Origin: an uncultured Bacilli bacterium | GTDB lineage: Bacteria; Bacillota_I; Bacilli_A; RF39; UBA660 | Assembly (NCBI GenBank): GCA_910586865.1 | Contig: CAJUIY010000008.1 | Span: 1 to 48,210 of the forward strand | Reading direction: 5' to 3' | DNA length: 48,210 nt | In this document: in pieces, positions 26,208 to 35,653 of the stretch | Layout: each line of letters begins with the position of its first letter | How positions within the stretch are numbered: position 1 is the stretch's first letter | Translations under genes and position numbers: made by a program | The notes under the pieces: generated by a model | The model's database searches: none | Told to the model about the DNA's origin: nothing | The model's input: only the letters and a program-made list of their open reading frames with translations

Positions 26208-27119
26208 ATGAAAAGTGTAATTATAAGCGCAGGAAGTGATTTAGGTGTTCATATTGATGGAGCAAAACTTGGACCTATTCAATTAATTAATGATATTAAA
26301 AGTTTCTATACCGGAGAAATCATATCTTATTCTCAACCAAAGGATATTATTAAAAGTAGAAATATCTCGGATCGAAGTAAAAATAAATACGAAATCAATG
26401 AAATGAACGAAAAAATGTATAAAGAAATTGTTCAAAGAATGAAAGAAGGTTACTTTCCTATTACATTAGGAGGGGATCACTCTGTTGTTATTCCAGCAGG
26501 TCTTGCCGATGCGAAAGTAAATGAAGACGTGGGAATGATATGGATTGATGCTCATGCTGACTATAATACTTTTAGTACGACGTTAACTGGCAATATCCAC
26601 GGACTTCCTTTGGCTGCCATTACAGGATATGAATGTGAAGAACTACGCTATTTTCATAAAGGCGACATTATCCAACCCGCAAAGACCGTGATTGTAGGTG
26701 CAAGAAGTATCGATCATGACGAAAAAGATAATTTGCGATACGCTGGAGTTACAGTTTTTACAACAGAAGATATCAAAAAGGAAGGTGCCAAGGCAATCAT
26801 GGAAAAAGCTTTCGAAATTGCTGGGTATAAAACAAGAGGTGTCCATATTAGTTATGACTTAGATGTCATTGATCCTGAGATTGCTCCTGGTGTTTCGATT
26901 CCAGAATTTAATGGAATTAACAATGAAGAAGCTATCGAAATTTGTGATTATATTATCGATAAATTTGATACAGTTTCTTCCTTTGATTTAGTAGAATTAA
27001 ACCCCTTACGTGATATCGACCGGAAGACAGAACAAATTGCTTTAAATATTTTGGCAAAAGTCATTACGAAAGTCAACTCTCTTCCTGAAAAAGAAATAGA
27101 AGAAGAATCCCTTTATTGA
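26208..27119 (+). CDS. Arginase-family ureohydrolase
   Basis: 303 aa. The binuclear manganese ligands are present in GGDHSVVIPAG, WIDAHADYNT and SYDLDVIDPEIAPG, and the arginase-like substrate loop in GNIHGLPL. The ending FDLVELNPLRDIDRKTEQIA is also typical. Length and the GNIHG loop favour arginase (ornithine plus urea) over agmatinase or formimidoylglutamase, but substrate choice is inferred. AAGGTGATA precedes the ATG. The stop codon is TGA, lying in the loop of its own terminator hairpin. Confidence 0.85.
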   Translation: MKSVIISAGSDLGVHIDGAKLGPIQLINDIKSFYTGEIISYSQPKDIIKSRNISDRSKNKYEINEMNEKMYKEIVQRMKEGYFPITLGGDHSVVIPAGLADAKVNEDVGMIWIDAHADYNTFSTTLTGNIHGLPLAAITGYECEELRYFHKGDIIQPAKTVIVGARSIDHDEKDNLRYAGVTVFTTEDIKKEGAKAIMEKAFEIAGYKTRGVHISYDLDVIDPEIAPGVSIPEFNGINNEEAIEICDYIIDKFDTVSSFDLVELNPLRDIDRKTEQIALNILAKVITKVNSLPEKEIEEESLY

Positions 27120-27134
27120 GATTCTTCTTTTTTT
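27100..27134 (+). terminator. Terminator overlapping the arginase stop
   Basis: A 10-bp stem (AAGAAGAATC / GATTCTTCTT) whose 10-base loop contains the arginase stop region, followed by five more T residues. It also lies at the 3' end of convergent ileS. Confidence 0.85.
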
Positions 27135-30100
27135 ATACTCTTTCTACTTCGATACAGCAATCATGCCCATTGAAATCATATGGAGCACTTTCCATTTCTT
27201 TTTTTACCATCTTCTCTGCCAAAACTTCTTGCATAACATAGTCTTGATAGAATTCTAACATTTTTTCAATATCTTGATCACCTTGATAATAAACATGAAT
27301 ATGATCCGTTATTACAAAATCGGCCTCTTTCCTTAATGCTTGTACTTTTCTAATAAATTCACGTGCAAGTCCTTCTAATACTAACTCTTCTGTAAGATTC
27401 GTATTCAAAACTACTACCGTATTCGTATTACTGCTTGCAGTATAGCCTTCTTTTACATCAATAGAAGTAATTGTATTTAACGAGTCCAGTGTAAAATCTT
27501 CATTATCTAATGAAATGGTTAGAGGCTCTTTGGATACCTTATAGGCATCATTACTAGATAAATTTTTTAATTTTTCCTGAAGAACTTTAATCTTTGGTCC
27601 TAATTCTTTTCCAAGTACTTTAAAATTCGGTTTTAAAGAATAAGTAAGGTACTCTGTCATATCATCTTGGTATGATATTTTCTTTACATTTAATTCCTCT
27701 TTAATAATACTATCTAAATCTTTTATCTTATCTTTTACCTCACTTGAGAGAATGACTTCGCTAATTGGTTGACGAACCTTAATATTTACCGATTCTCTAG
27801 CATCTCTTCCTAAACTACAAATATCTCTTACTAAATCCATTTTCTCTTCTATCTTCTCATTAATTAAACTTTCAACTGCATCTGGAAAATCAGCGAAGTG
27901 AACACTTTCTTGATTGGTTAATTTTACATAAATTTCATCGGAAATAAATGGTGTAATTGGTGCTGTTAACTTAGCAAGAGTTACTAATACTTCATAAGTA
28001 GTTAGATAAACTTGCTTCTTACTTTCTGTTAATTCGCTATCCCAAAAACGTCTTCTGTTACTTCTAATATACCAGTTAGATAAATCATCATTTAAGAATG
28101 GAACAATTGCTTTTACTACTTTATTTAAATCGTAATTTTCATATCCTTCTGTAATCGTCTTTACTAATCTATTTAATTTGGATAATAACCATTTGTCAAT
28201 TAATTCTCTTTCTGATGCATCAATATCATATAATCTTGGATCAATATTATCTGCATTCGCATACATTTCAAAGAAAGAATAAGCATTTTTAAAAGTAGAA
28301 ATATATTTTGAGTAAATCTCTTTCATTCCTTCTGTATCAAAACGGAGTGGAGTCCAAACAGGAGATACATATGGTAAGTAGAATCTTACCGTATCTGCTC
28401 CATACTCTTCAATAGTAGTAAATGGTTCCACGATATTTCCTTTGGATTTTGACATCTTTTTACCAAATTTATCCAGTAATAAATCATTTACTAATACATT
28501 TTTATAAGGAGATTTTCCAGTAAGAAAGACAGAAATGACTAATAAGGTGTAGAACCACCCTCTTGTTTGATCAATTCCTTCGGCAATAAAATCAGCTGGA
28601 AATTGCTCTTCAAATAATTCTTTATTTTCAAAAGGATAATGATATTGTGCAAATGGCATAGAACCAGAGTCAAACCAACAATCTATTACATCCGTTACTC
28701 GATTCATTGTTTTTCCACACTTTGGACAAGTAATATGTACCTCATCAACATAAGGTCGATGCAAATCGATTGTCTCATCAATATCTTCTAGTGCTTTTTC
28801 AACTAACTCTTTACGAGAACCTATCATATCCATATGTCCACATTCACATCTCCATAAAGGAAGTGGAGTTCCCCAATAACGATTTCTAGAGATAGCCCAA
28901 TCTTTCATATTCTCTAACCAATTTCCAAATCGTTTCTCACCAACAAATTCCGGATGCCAATGTACTGTTTTATTTGCTTCGATAATTCTATCTTTTAATT
29001 TGGTGGTTTCAATATAAAAACTTGGTTTTGAATAGTAAATCAAAGGAGTATGACATCTCCAGCAATGTGGGTATTGATGGGATATTTTTTGTTTTTTGAA
29101 TAATTTAGCATGCTCTTTTAAGTATTTAACAATTTCTAAATCCGCATCAAAAACAAACATTCCTTTCCATGTTCCATCTACATATTTTCCATCCTCTCCT
29201 ACTGGATTTAAATATGGTAAGTTATATTTCTTTCCAACATGAGCATCATCTTCTCCAAAAGCAGGAGCAATATGGACAATACCAGTTCCATCTTCTGTTG
29301 TAACATAAGAATCACAAGTAACAAAGAAGGCTTTTTTCTTTACTTCAAAATCAGGAATTAATTGTTCATATTCCACATATTCTAAATCTTTCCCAGAATA
29401 TTCTTCTAAGATTTGAACATCTTCTCCTAATACTTTCTCCATTAATTTTTTAGCTACTATAAACTGATTTCCTAAAGATTCCACTTTTACATAAATTTCT
29501 TCTGGATTAACACATAAGGCAAGATTACTTGATAACGTCCAAGGAGTGGTAGTCCATACTAAGAAGTAAACGTCCTCATCCTTCTTTTTAAATGGAACTA
29601 TTACTGTATTTGCAGTACTTTCTTCATATCCTTGAGCCACTTCATGAGAAGCAAGTCCTGTTCCACATCTTGGACAATATGGTAAAATTTTACTTCCTTC
29701 GTAAAATAAACCTTCTTCAAAGAACTTTTGTAAAATCCACCATTCTGTTTCAATATAATTATTATCATAAGTAACATAAGGATTCTTTAAATCAATAAAT
29801 TGTCCCATTTCTTCTGTTAATCTAGTAAACGCTTCCTCATTTTTCCAAACAATATGGCGACATTCCTTATTAAATTTTTCGATTCCAAATGTTTCGATAT
29901 CTTTTTTTCCATTAAACCCAAGTTCCTTCTCCACTTGTAGTTCTACAGGAAGGCCATGCGTATCCCAACCTACTTTTCTTAATACTTTATGCCCTCTCAT
30001 GGTTTGATATTTGCAAAAAGAATCTTTTAGAAATTTTGCCATCATATGATGAAGACCTGGAAATCCATTCGCTGTTGCTGGACCATCATAAAATACAAAT

Positions 30101-30222
30101 TTTTCATTTTCTTTTCTTTTTTCAATACTTTTATTTAGAATGGTTTCCATTCCACCCCATTCTTTTATCATTTCTTTTTCTATTTCTGATGTTTTTCCTA
30201 CTTTTAATTTTTCAAACTTCAT
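27133..30222 (-). CDS. ileS: Isoleucyl-tRNA synthetase, type 2 (eukaryote-like)
   Basis: 1029 aa class I synthetase. Its length and sequence (DGPATANGFPGLHH, WDTHGLPVE) mark the IleS2 type, which is naturally less sensitive to mupirocin than IleS1. The first signature motif, normally HxGH, reads GLHH at residues 56-59. The second is KKMSKSKGN. An editing CP1 domain and zinc-type cysteine motifs (YCPRCGTG, CPKCGKT) are present. The second ATG is preferred because AAGG lies about eight bases upstream. It is the distal gene of a T-box-controlled operon behind a CaCA antiporter. Confidence 0.96.
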   Translation of the reverse strand: MKFEKLKVGKTSEIEKEMIKEWGGMETILNKSIEKRKENEKFVFYDGPATANGFPGLHHMMAKFLKDSFCKYQTMRGHKVLRKVGWDTHGLPVELQVEKELGFNGKKDIETFGIEKFNKECRHIVWKNEEAFTRLTEEMGQFIDLKNPYVTYDNNYIETEWWILQKFFEEGLFYEGSKILPYCPRCGTGLASHEVAQGYEESTANTVIVPFKKKDEDVYFLVWTTTPWTLSSNLALCVNPEEIYVKVESLGNQFIVAKKLMEKVLGEDVQILEEYSGKDLEYVEYEQLIPDFEVKKKAFFVTCDSYVTTEDGTGIVHIAPAFGEDDAHVGKKYNLPYLNPVGEDGKYVDGTWKGMFVFDADLEIVKYLKEHAKLFKKQKISHQYPHCWRCHTPLIYYSKPSFYIETTKLKDRIIEANKTVHWHPEFVGEKRFGNWLENMKDWAISRNRYWGTPLPLWRCECGHMDMIGSRKELVEKALEDIDETIDLHRPYVDEVHITCPKCGKTMNRVTDVIDCWFDSGSMPFAQYHYPFENKELFEEQFPADFIAEGIDQTRGWFYTLLVISVFLTGKSPYKNVLVNDLLLDKFGKKMSKSKGNIVEPFTTIEEYGADTVRFYLPYVSPVWTPLRFDTEGMKEIYSKYISTFKNAYSFFEMYANADNIDPRLYDIDASERELIDKWLLSKLNRLVKTITEGYENYDLNKVVKAIVPFLNDDLSNWYIRSNRRRFWDSELTESKKQVYLTTYEVLVTLAKLTAPITPFISDEIYVKLTNQESVHFADFPDAVESLINEKIEEKMDLVRDICSLGRDARESVNIKVRQPISEVILSSEVKDKIKDLDSIIKEELNVKKISYQDDMTEYLTYSLKPNFKVLGKELGPKIKVLQEKLKNLSSNDAYKVSKEPLTISLDNEDFTLDSLNTITSIDVKEGYTASSNTNTVVVLNTNLTEELVLEGLAREFIRKVQALRKEADFVITDHIHVYYQGDQDIEKMLEFYQDYVMQEVLAEKMVKKEMESAPYDFNGHDCCIEVERV

Positions 30223-30239
30223 TTTCATCCCTTACCTTT

Positions 30240-31202
30240 CTAAGCAAAAATTACATAACTATAATAAATAACAAAGATTACTAAAAAGCTAATTCCTTCG
30301 GCTTTTGTTATTTTATAATTCTTTAAACTATATATAAATAGTAACGAAGTGGATAAAAACAATGCTATTAAGTCGATATTACTAATCGAAATATTAGAAA
30401 TCGTTCCAAATAATGCTAAAGGAACTCCTAATACCACTCCTATATTGAAGATATTACTACCTACTACATTACCCATGGCTATATCATATTCTCCTTTTTT
30501 TGTTGCAATCACACTAGTAACTAACTCCGGTAGGCTCGTTCCAAGAGCAATTATAGTTAAGGATACCATTCTTTCACTAACCCCTAACATCTTTGCAATA
30601 TCGCTAGCAGAATCTACTACTGCATTGCTTCCAAGTATTAAGCAAACAATACCTATTATTGAAAAAAGAATGGATTTCAAAACGCTATACTTTGGAGCTT
30701 GATTTTCTTCCTCCGTTTTATTACGCATTACGGATACTAAGTAATACACAAACACTAAGAAAAATAAGCATATGGTAATTCCATCTGATCTTGTTAAGGC
30801 ATTGGTTGCATTGTTAGATAAAAAGATATCACTAATTAAAACAATTAACAATGTAGTAATCATAATGGTAATTGGCAATTCCTTTTTTACAGTAGCATTC
30901 TTCACTGTTAAAGGATGCACTAAACTGGATACTCCAAGTATTAATAAGATATTTAAAATGTTACTACCAATCACATTTCCTAAAACAATATCTCCACTGT
31001 TAGAGAGCATTGATTTTATAGAAACAGCAAATTCTGGTGCACTTGTTCCAAAAGAAACAATAGTAAGTGCAATTAACATTTTAGAGATATTAAAATTCTC
31101 TGCTAATGAGGAAGCCGCATCCACAAACAAATCGGCTCCTTTTATTAACACGATAAATCCTATTATTAAAATAATACTATTCAAAATCATAAATTTATCC
31201 AT
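30240..31202 (-). CDS. CaCA-family calcium/sodium antiporter
   Basis: 320 aa with ten or eleven predicted helices. Both halves carry the alpha-repeat signature: GTSAPEFAVSIKSML and GNVIGSNILNILLILGVSSL in the first, GTSLPELVTSVIATKK and GNVVGSNIFNIGVVLGVPL in the second. This is the YrbG-like group of Na+/Ca2+ (or K+-dependent) exchangers. The gene lies between the T-box terminator and ileS, with 17 bases to ileS, so its expression should follow isoleucine-tRNA charging. The ribosome site before the ATG is poor. Confidence 0.9.
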   Translation of the reverse strand: MDKFMILNSIILIIGFIVLIKGADLFVDAASSLAENFNISKMLIALTIVSFGTSAPEFAVSIKSMLSNSGDIVLGNVIGSNILNILLILGVSSLVHPLTVKNATVKKELPITIMITTLLIVLISDIFLSNNATNALTRSDGITICLFFLVFVYYLVSVMRNKTEEENQAPKYSVLKSILFSIIGIVCLILGSNAVVDSASDIAKMLGVSERMVSLTIIALGTSLPELVTSVIATKKGEYDIAMGNVVGSNIFNIGVVLGVPLALFGTISNISISNIDLIALFLSTSLLFIYSLKNYKITKAEGISFLVIFVIYYSYVIFA

Positions 31203-31286
31203 AATATATAAGAAGAAGTTACAAGAGAGCGCCTTGTATTTATAAACAAACTTATATATTTTTTTCCTTTCTTTCTTATTTTTCTC

Positions 31287-31510
31287 AAAAAAATAACTAT
31301 AAATTCAAAGGACGAAATATTCCGTGGTACCACCTTAATTTATAGTTATTACTATACACTTATTACTCATAACGGGAGTATCCGTCCTTAGCTTATCCCC
31401 AAGGCACACTTGAAAGTGATTTGAATATTCGCTACTAACTCTATTACACCAAACTAGAGCTCTCTTTATAGCAAAATCGAATATTCCGTCTTTCGCATTT
31501 GCTTTCTTGG
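31287..31510 (-). promoter_or_regulatory. T-box riboswitch (isoleucine type)
   Basis: The T-box core reads AAGGTGGTACCACGG on the minus strand (31336-31322). It lies inside a terminator whose 14-bp perfect stem (31292-31305 with 31337-31350) is followed by Ts. Upstream, stem I features are visible: AGAGAG, a TGGTG apical motif and GAATATTC, which supplies an ATT isoleucine codon as likely specifier (31426-31424). Uncharged tRNA-Ile would stabilise the antiterminator and allow transcription of the antiporter and ileS. Confidence 0.92.
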
Positions 31511-31528
31511 TTAATATAACATATTATT

Positions 31529-31565
31529 AAAAAAAAAACAAGATGACAATTATTGTTTATTGTCA
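31529..31565 (-). terminator. Terminator of the divIVA-like gene
   Basis: TGACAAT / ATTGTCA stem (31544-31550 and 31559-31565) overlapping the divIVA stop, followed on the minus strand by a run of ten T residues. It separates divIVA from the T-box operon. Confidence 0.8.
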
Positions 31566-31990
31566 AGTTCTAAAACCTCTATTTCCTCGACAACTGCCAT
31601 TTGTTGTTCCATTATCAATTTTAATTTACGTTTAAATATTTTCATATTGTTTTCAATGTATTCACATTTCATTTCTATCTTTTCTGCTTTTAAAAGTGAT
31701 TCGTTAACGATTCTACTTGCGTTATGTTTTGCATCAGTGATAATGATATCTGCTTCATCCCTAGCCATTTTTTTTATGTGATTACTTGTATCTTCTGCTC
31801 GCATCACAGCATCTTTTAGTGAAGATTCCATTTTTCGATAATGTTCTAACTCCCGACTTAAACTTTCTATTTTCTTTTGTTGATTTTTATATTTTGTCGC
31901 AAACTCTTCCGTTTGGGCTATTACATTATCTACGAATTTATTAACCTCACATCGATTATAGCCATTAATCTCATAACTGAATCTTTCCAT
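31550..31990 (-). CDS. DivIVA-domain protein
   Basis: 146 aa. The N-terminal DivIVA lipid-binding motif (RFSYEINGYNRCEVNKFVDNVI) is followed by long coiled coils (about residues 30-140). It recognises curved membrane at poles and septa and organises cell division or cell-wall partners. It is short compared with B. subtilis DivIVA and lacks an extended C-terminal tail; it could equally be the GpsB-like or YlmH-linked copy. It lies 31 bases after sepF in the usual ylm/division order. Confidence 0.88.
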   Translation of the reverse strand: MERFSYEINGYNRCEVNKFVDNVIAQTEEFATKYKNQQKKIESLSRELEHYRKMESSLKDAVMRAEDTSNHIKKMARDEADIIITDAKHNASRIVNESLLKAEKIEMKCEYIENNMKIFKRKLKLIMEQQMAVVEEIEVLELDNKQ

Positions 31991-32021
31991 TTAAATCACC
32001 TCGTAACAATAAGGCTACTAA

Positions 32022-32465
32022 TTACCAGTTAAATTCATCTTCCTCTTCTTCTTTCTCTTTTTTCGAACCTCTTGCTGGTTTAGTAGTGGCATTATCATCA
32101 CTCATTTTACCTTCTACGTTGACATTATTAGGGGCACACAAAAATATTCCTCCACCCAATTTTTGTAAATCTCCACCTATAGAATATAATGTTCCACTTA
32201 AAAAATCAACTATTCTTTTCGCTTGATCAGGAGTAACTCTTTTTAGATTAACAACAACCGTATTTCTTGTTTTTAAATAATCCGCAATTTGTTGTGACTC
32301 CGAATATGCTCTTGGTTCTAATAAAATCATTTTAGATCCTGCAACTCCATTTTCCTCATGATACTTTTCTCTTGTTGTGGTATAGTATTCCTCTTCAACA
32401 GGTACAGAATCTGTTATTTCTTCCTCTTCCCCACCAAATAAAGTTTTTAATTTATCTAATGCCAT
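32022..32465 (-). CDS. sepF: Cell division protein SepF
   Basis: 147 aa. An N-terminal amphipathic segment (MALDKLKTLFGGEEEEITDS) would bind membrane. The conserved core follows: ILLEPRAYSESQQIADYLKTRNTVVVNLKRVTPDQAKRIVDFLSGTLYSIGGDLQKLGGGIFLCAPNNVNV. SepF bundles FtsZ and anchors it at the septum. GGAGG sits seven bases before the ATG used. The acidic, lysine-rich tail is unstructured. It probably forms an operon with the divIVA-like gene. Confidence 0.95.
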   Translation of the reverse strand: MALDKLKTLFGGEEEEITDSVPVEEEYYTTTREKYHEENGVAGSKMILLEPRAYSESQQIADYLKTRNTVVVNLKRVTPDQAKRIVDFLSGTLYSIGGDLQKLGGGIFLCAPNNVNVEGKMSDDNATTKPARGSKKEKEEEEDEFNW

Positions 32466-32561
32466 TTTAAATCCTCCATTATTTATTCTTATTCTCAATC
32501 AAATATATTGTATCACAATAAAGCAAAAAGAAAAAGTAAAATTTAAACTATTATTGTAATT

Positions 32562-34331
32562 TTAGATATACCAAACATTCCCTAAATCGACATTGTTACT
32601 ATTTGGTGTAGGATTTGGCATCGGCATTGAAATTAAAATAGGTACTTTAAATGCGGTTCCAAAAGCCATACATGTTCCAGGTTGTAAATTTCTTAATTGA
32701 CTTAATATTTCCGTTGAAATATTAGGCACCATGTTTCTAATATAATCTAAATCTTTCGGATGAATCGTACGCAATATAATAAAATTTGAACATTGTGATA
32801 TTGCGGTATCAGATAATTCTGATGGTCTTTGCGTAATTAGTCCTAAAAAGATACCATACTTTCTACCTTCTTTTGTAATACGCTCAAAAATATTATAGCC
32901 TAATAATTCAATATCTTTATCTTTTTGAACATAACGATGTGCTTCTTCTATAATAATATGAAATGGAATAGACCCTCTACTATTGCTCTCTGTAACAAAG
33001 GAGAATAACATCTTTGAGATAATTTTTGTGATAACCTTAGCTAGTCTATCATCTACATAATTAATATTAAAATTTACAATTTGACACTTTTTTCCTGACA
33101 ATTTGTCAGTTACTAATTCTTGGATATACTGATTTCTATCCACATATTTAGGGTACTCAAAGAATTCTTTATTAGAACTGTTTACTAGAGAATGCAATCT
33201 TACACTTAAAACATTAGTTGAATCATAAATTTTTTCACTTTTTAAAATCCCTTCTGATATTAGTGCAAATTCTAACGCTTCTTCTAAATCGCTTAAGTTA
33301 TAGCAACATGGTTGTTCATTATTTCCAAGGGTTTTATCTAAATCCTTATTTACAAAACTCCTGACAAATTCCGTAACCAATTCCATCTCCTGAAGTTTCC
33401 CACTTTTATCAATATAAAGGCATTGTTTCAACGTTCTAACATAACCAGGTTGAATGATTTTTGATTCCAGATTTAATTCTTCTGTATTAAACTTGGTAAG
33501 TATCGCTATGACTTGGTCTCTAATTTTAGTTGATGTGACTCCACTTAATAATATATCCTCTATTGCCCTTGCAATAATATCGTTTTTATATTGAATAACA
33601 CTTTGTGAATTTCCTTTTAGTACTGGAACAAGTTTCAATGCCTTTTCTAAAATGGGAAGTTGATTTTGACTTGTTACATCTAAAAGCAAAGCCAAATCAT
33701 CTACATCTAATAACCAAGTAGGAATTTTTATCACTTCTGTATCACTATAGGTTGTATTTGTTGTATAGGATTTATAAATAAGATTGGGATTTACATTTTT
33801 TAAATCTTTAAATGCAGCAGTATATTCTCCAAAAGCATCAAATAGTAAGAAATTTGCTTTTAATGGAACACTAGGATTTTTTGTAAACAAATTTTGAATA
33901 AGACTAGCAACTGCACAACTTTTTCCTGCACCACTATTTCCTAAAATAGCAAAATGATTACTAAAAAAAGCATTATTGTTAATATTGATTTTATAATTTT
34001 CATATATATTAGAATAACCTAAAAAAGTTTGATTTTTTCCAATGGTACTACTCCCAAAAATATATTCTACTTCATTAAGCGTAATCACTCTTACTTTTGA
34101 TTTAAAGGAAGGTTTCGCTGTATTACCAGGAATAAAAGAATTATTTCTTATTTCTCCTAGTATATTTACAATAATTTGTTTTTGTGTTATATTGACAATT
34201 TCTCCGATTATTTTCTTTTTATCGTCTTCAAATACCACATGTAAATTTATTAAATTCACTTGATTATTTATATCTATTGTCATATTTATAATAACTTGTC
34301 CATCAATAATTTCTACTATTTTTCCTAACAT
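32562..34331 (-). CDS. HerA/DUF87-type ATP-binding protein
   Basis: 589 aa. An N-terminal beta domain (HAS-barrel-like) is followed by a RecA/FtsK-type ATPase. Walker A is FAILGNSGAGKSCAVASLI (around residue 140), Walker B is IPFHIIIEEAHRYV, and the downstream GLITQRPSELSDTAISQCSNFIILR is the arginine/sensor segment shared by HerA and VirB4-like motors. HerA proteins pump DNA, usually with a NurA nuclease, but no NurA is adjacent here. This gene marks the edge between backbone and accessory DNA; which side it belongs to is unclear. Confidence 0.8.
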   Translation of the reverse strand: MLGKIVEIIDGQVIINMTIDINNQVNLINLHVVFEDDKKKIIGEIVNITQKQIIVNILGEIRNNSFIPGNTAKPSFKSKVRVITLNEVEYIFGSSTIGKNQTFLGYSNIYENYKININNNAFFSNHFAILGNSGAGKSCAVASLIQNLFTKNPSVPLKANFLLFDAFGEYTAAFKDLKNVNPNLIYKSYTTNTTYSDTEVIKIPTWLLDVDDLALLLDVTSQNQLPILEKALKLVPVLKGNSQSVIQYKNDIIARAIEDILLSGVTSTKIRDQVIAILTKFNTEELNLESKIIQPGYVRTLKQCLYIDKSGKLQEMELVTEFVRSFVNKDLDKTLGNNEQPCCYNLSDLEEALEFALISEGILKSEKIYDSTNVLSVRLHSLVNSSNKEFFEYPKYVDRNQYIQELVTDKLSGKKCQIVNFNINYVDDRLAKVITKIISKMLFSFVTESNSRGSIPFHIIIEEAHRYVQKDKDIELLGYNIFERITKEGRKYGIFLGLITQRPSELSDTAISQCSNFIILRTIHPKDLDYIRNMVPNISTEILSQLRNLQPGTCMAFGTAFKVPILISMPMPNPTPNSNNVDLGNVWYI

Positions 34332-34528
34332 AACAACACCCTCTTAACTATCAAAAGTATATCATATATTAAAGTAAAAAAAAAGATGTTTTATAGAGAG
34401 TAATTCTATCCTTTTCGGACTATCTCTTTGATATAGCATTTATTTAATTTTTATACAGTTACGAAAAAAATTCTTCTTTTTAAATGTGTTTTTTATTCTG
34501 TCCGACAATAATATAGTGGAGGTTGAAT

Positions 34529-35263
34529 ATGAAAAACAATATAGAAGATTTAAAAAAAGAAATAGCAAGAATAAAAAAAATGAATTGGATTCCATGGGAT
34601 TGGAAAAATTATGGTGGTACTAATATCAAACTGGAGAAATTACTAAATAGAAATCCCGAAAATTTTGAGATTGCAAATTATGATGGGATTAAAATAAAAA
34701 CCAAGAAATCTTCCTTGAAGGATGATATAACTTTATTTTGTGCATCACCAGATAGTTTTTTATTTGAGATGAAAAGACTTTATAACTTGTATGCCTATCC
34801 AAATAGAAACAATAAAACAACAAAAATATTAAGTTGTAATTTATATTGTGGAAAATTAACATACATTTATAATGATAAATTATTTTCAATTAAAGTGAAT
34901 AAAAAAAAAGAAGTTATTCAACTATTCGTGTATGATTGTTCTCTTAATATTATAGATAACTTAACATCTTGGTCTTTCGATATGATAAAACAAAAATTAG
35001 AGAAAAAAGTATCTTATTTATGCTTAGTAAAGATGGATAAATCCTTTTGGCAGAATCAATTATATATGAAATACACAAATGATATTTATTATAAGTTAAA
35101 AGATTTTAATACATTTATAGATTTAATTGAAAAGGGAACTATTTGGATTTCATTTCGAGTTGGTGTATTTAAAACAGGAAAAAGAAAAGGACAAATGCAT
35201 GACCATGGTACAAGTTTTTGTATAAATATTCCAGACTTAGATTTATTATTTAATAGAATTTGA
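34529..35263 (+). CDS. MvaI/BcnI-family restriction endonuclease homologue, possibly inactive
   Basis: 244 aa, essentially the length of MvaI. The similarity runs end to end as I recall MvaI: an N-terminal EDLKKEIARIK helix, LEKLLN, the core strand at residues 50-58, SSLKDDITLFCASPDS, LTSWSFDMIKQKLEKK, and a C-terminal ISFRVGVF...MHDHGTSF block. MvaI and BcnI are monomeric PD-(D/E)XK enzymes cutting CCWGG or CCSGG. Here the acidic residues expected at positions 50 and 55 are Asn and Lys, while Lys57 remains. No methyltransferase gene is nearby. GGAGG precedes the ATG. Confidence 0.75.
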   Translation: MKNNIEDLKKEIARIKKMNWIPWDWKNYGGTNIKLEKLLNRNPENFEIANYDGIKIKTKKSSLKDDITLFCASPDSFLFEMKRLYNLYAYPNRNNKTTKILSCNLYCGKLTYIYNDKLFSIKVNKKKEVIQLFVYDCSLNIIDNLTSWSFDMIKQKLEKKVSYLCLVKMDKSFWQNQLYMKYTNDIYYKLKDFNTFIDLIEKGTIWISFRVGVFKTGKRKGQMHDHGTSFCINIPDLDLLFNRI

Positions 35264-35653
35264 TAAGAGCATAGACTTTGGAAAAATTTGACAAATAAAT
35301 TTAAGAAGAGCTATGAATCGAATAGAGAAAAATTTTCAATAAAACAGGATGTACTATTCATAATATGTACTTGGAATAGCAGTGTAACGAATTAACTAGG
35401 TCTCTTTTATTTAGTCTCTCTTTAAAATCCAAGTATTCCCAAGAAGTAATAATCCCTTCTATAATTTGCTGTCATAAGAGGATTATAATGGTCTATTCGT
35501 GGCTTTCTCAAGAAAGTATATCTTTTTCTAATTTTATTCCATTGTTTCCAGATTACACATAATTTATTGATTTTCTTATAAAAACCACCACCACCAAAAA
35601 AAATATCTTATACCATTTTTGTTGCTTTTTAACTTCTAATCATAACGAAACAA
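35264..35653 (-). pseudogene. C-terminal fragment of a group II intron maturase
   Basis: No intact gene lies here. On the minus strand one frame (about 35580 down to 35429) encodes KKINKLCVIWKQWNKIRKRY, followed 18 residues later by TANYRRDYYFLGILGF and a stop. These match the C-terminal maturase-specific domain (GIIM; typical WKQWK and ANxRxxYW motifs) of group II intron proteins. I do not see a convincing intron domain V between this and 35264. It is the third piece of the decayed intron. Confidence 0.6.

Noticed and set aside
30772..31245. Plus-strand 157-codon frame opposite the antiporter gene
   Set aside because: It arises from the antisense of transmembrane codons; the minus-strand frame has clear CaCA alpha repeats.
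32562..34331. HerA-like ATPase as part of a defence pair such as a HerA-SIR2 or HerA-DUF4297 system
   Set aside because: The neighbours are sepF on one side and an MvaI-like orphan on the opposite strand; no effector gene is coupled to it.
34689..34889. Minus-strand 66-codon frame opposite the MvaI-like gene as an antitoxin
   Set aside because: It has no Shine-Dalgarno and poor composition; it lies within conserved motifs of the plus-strand gene.
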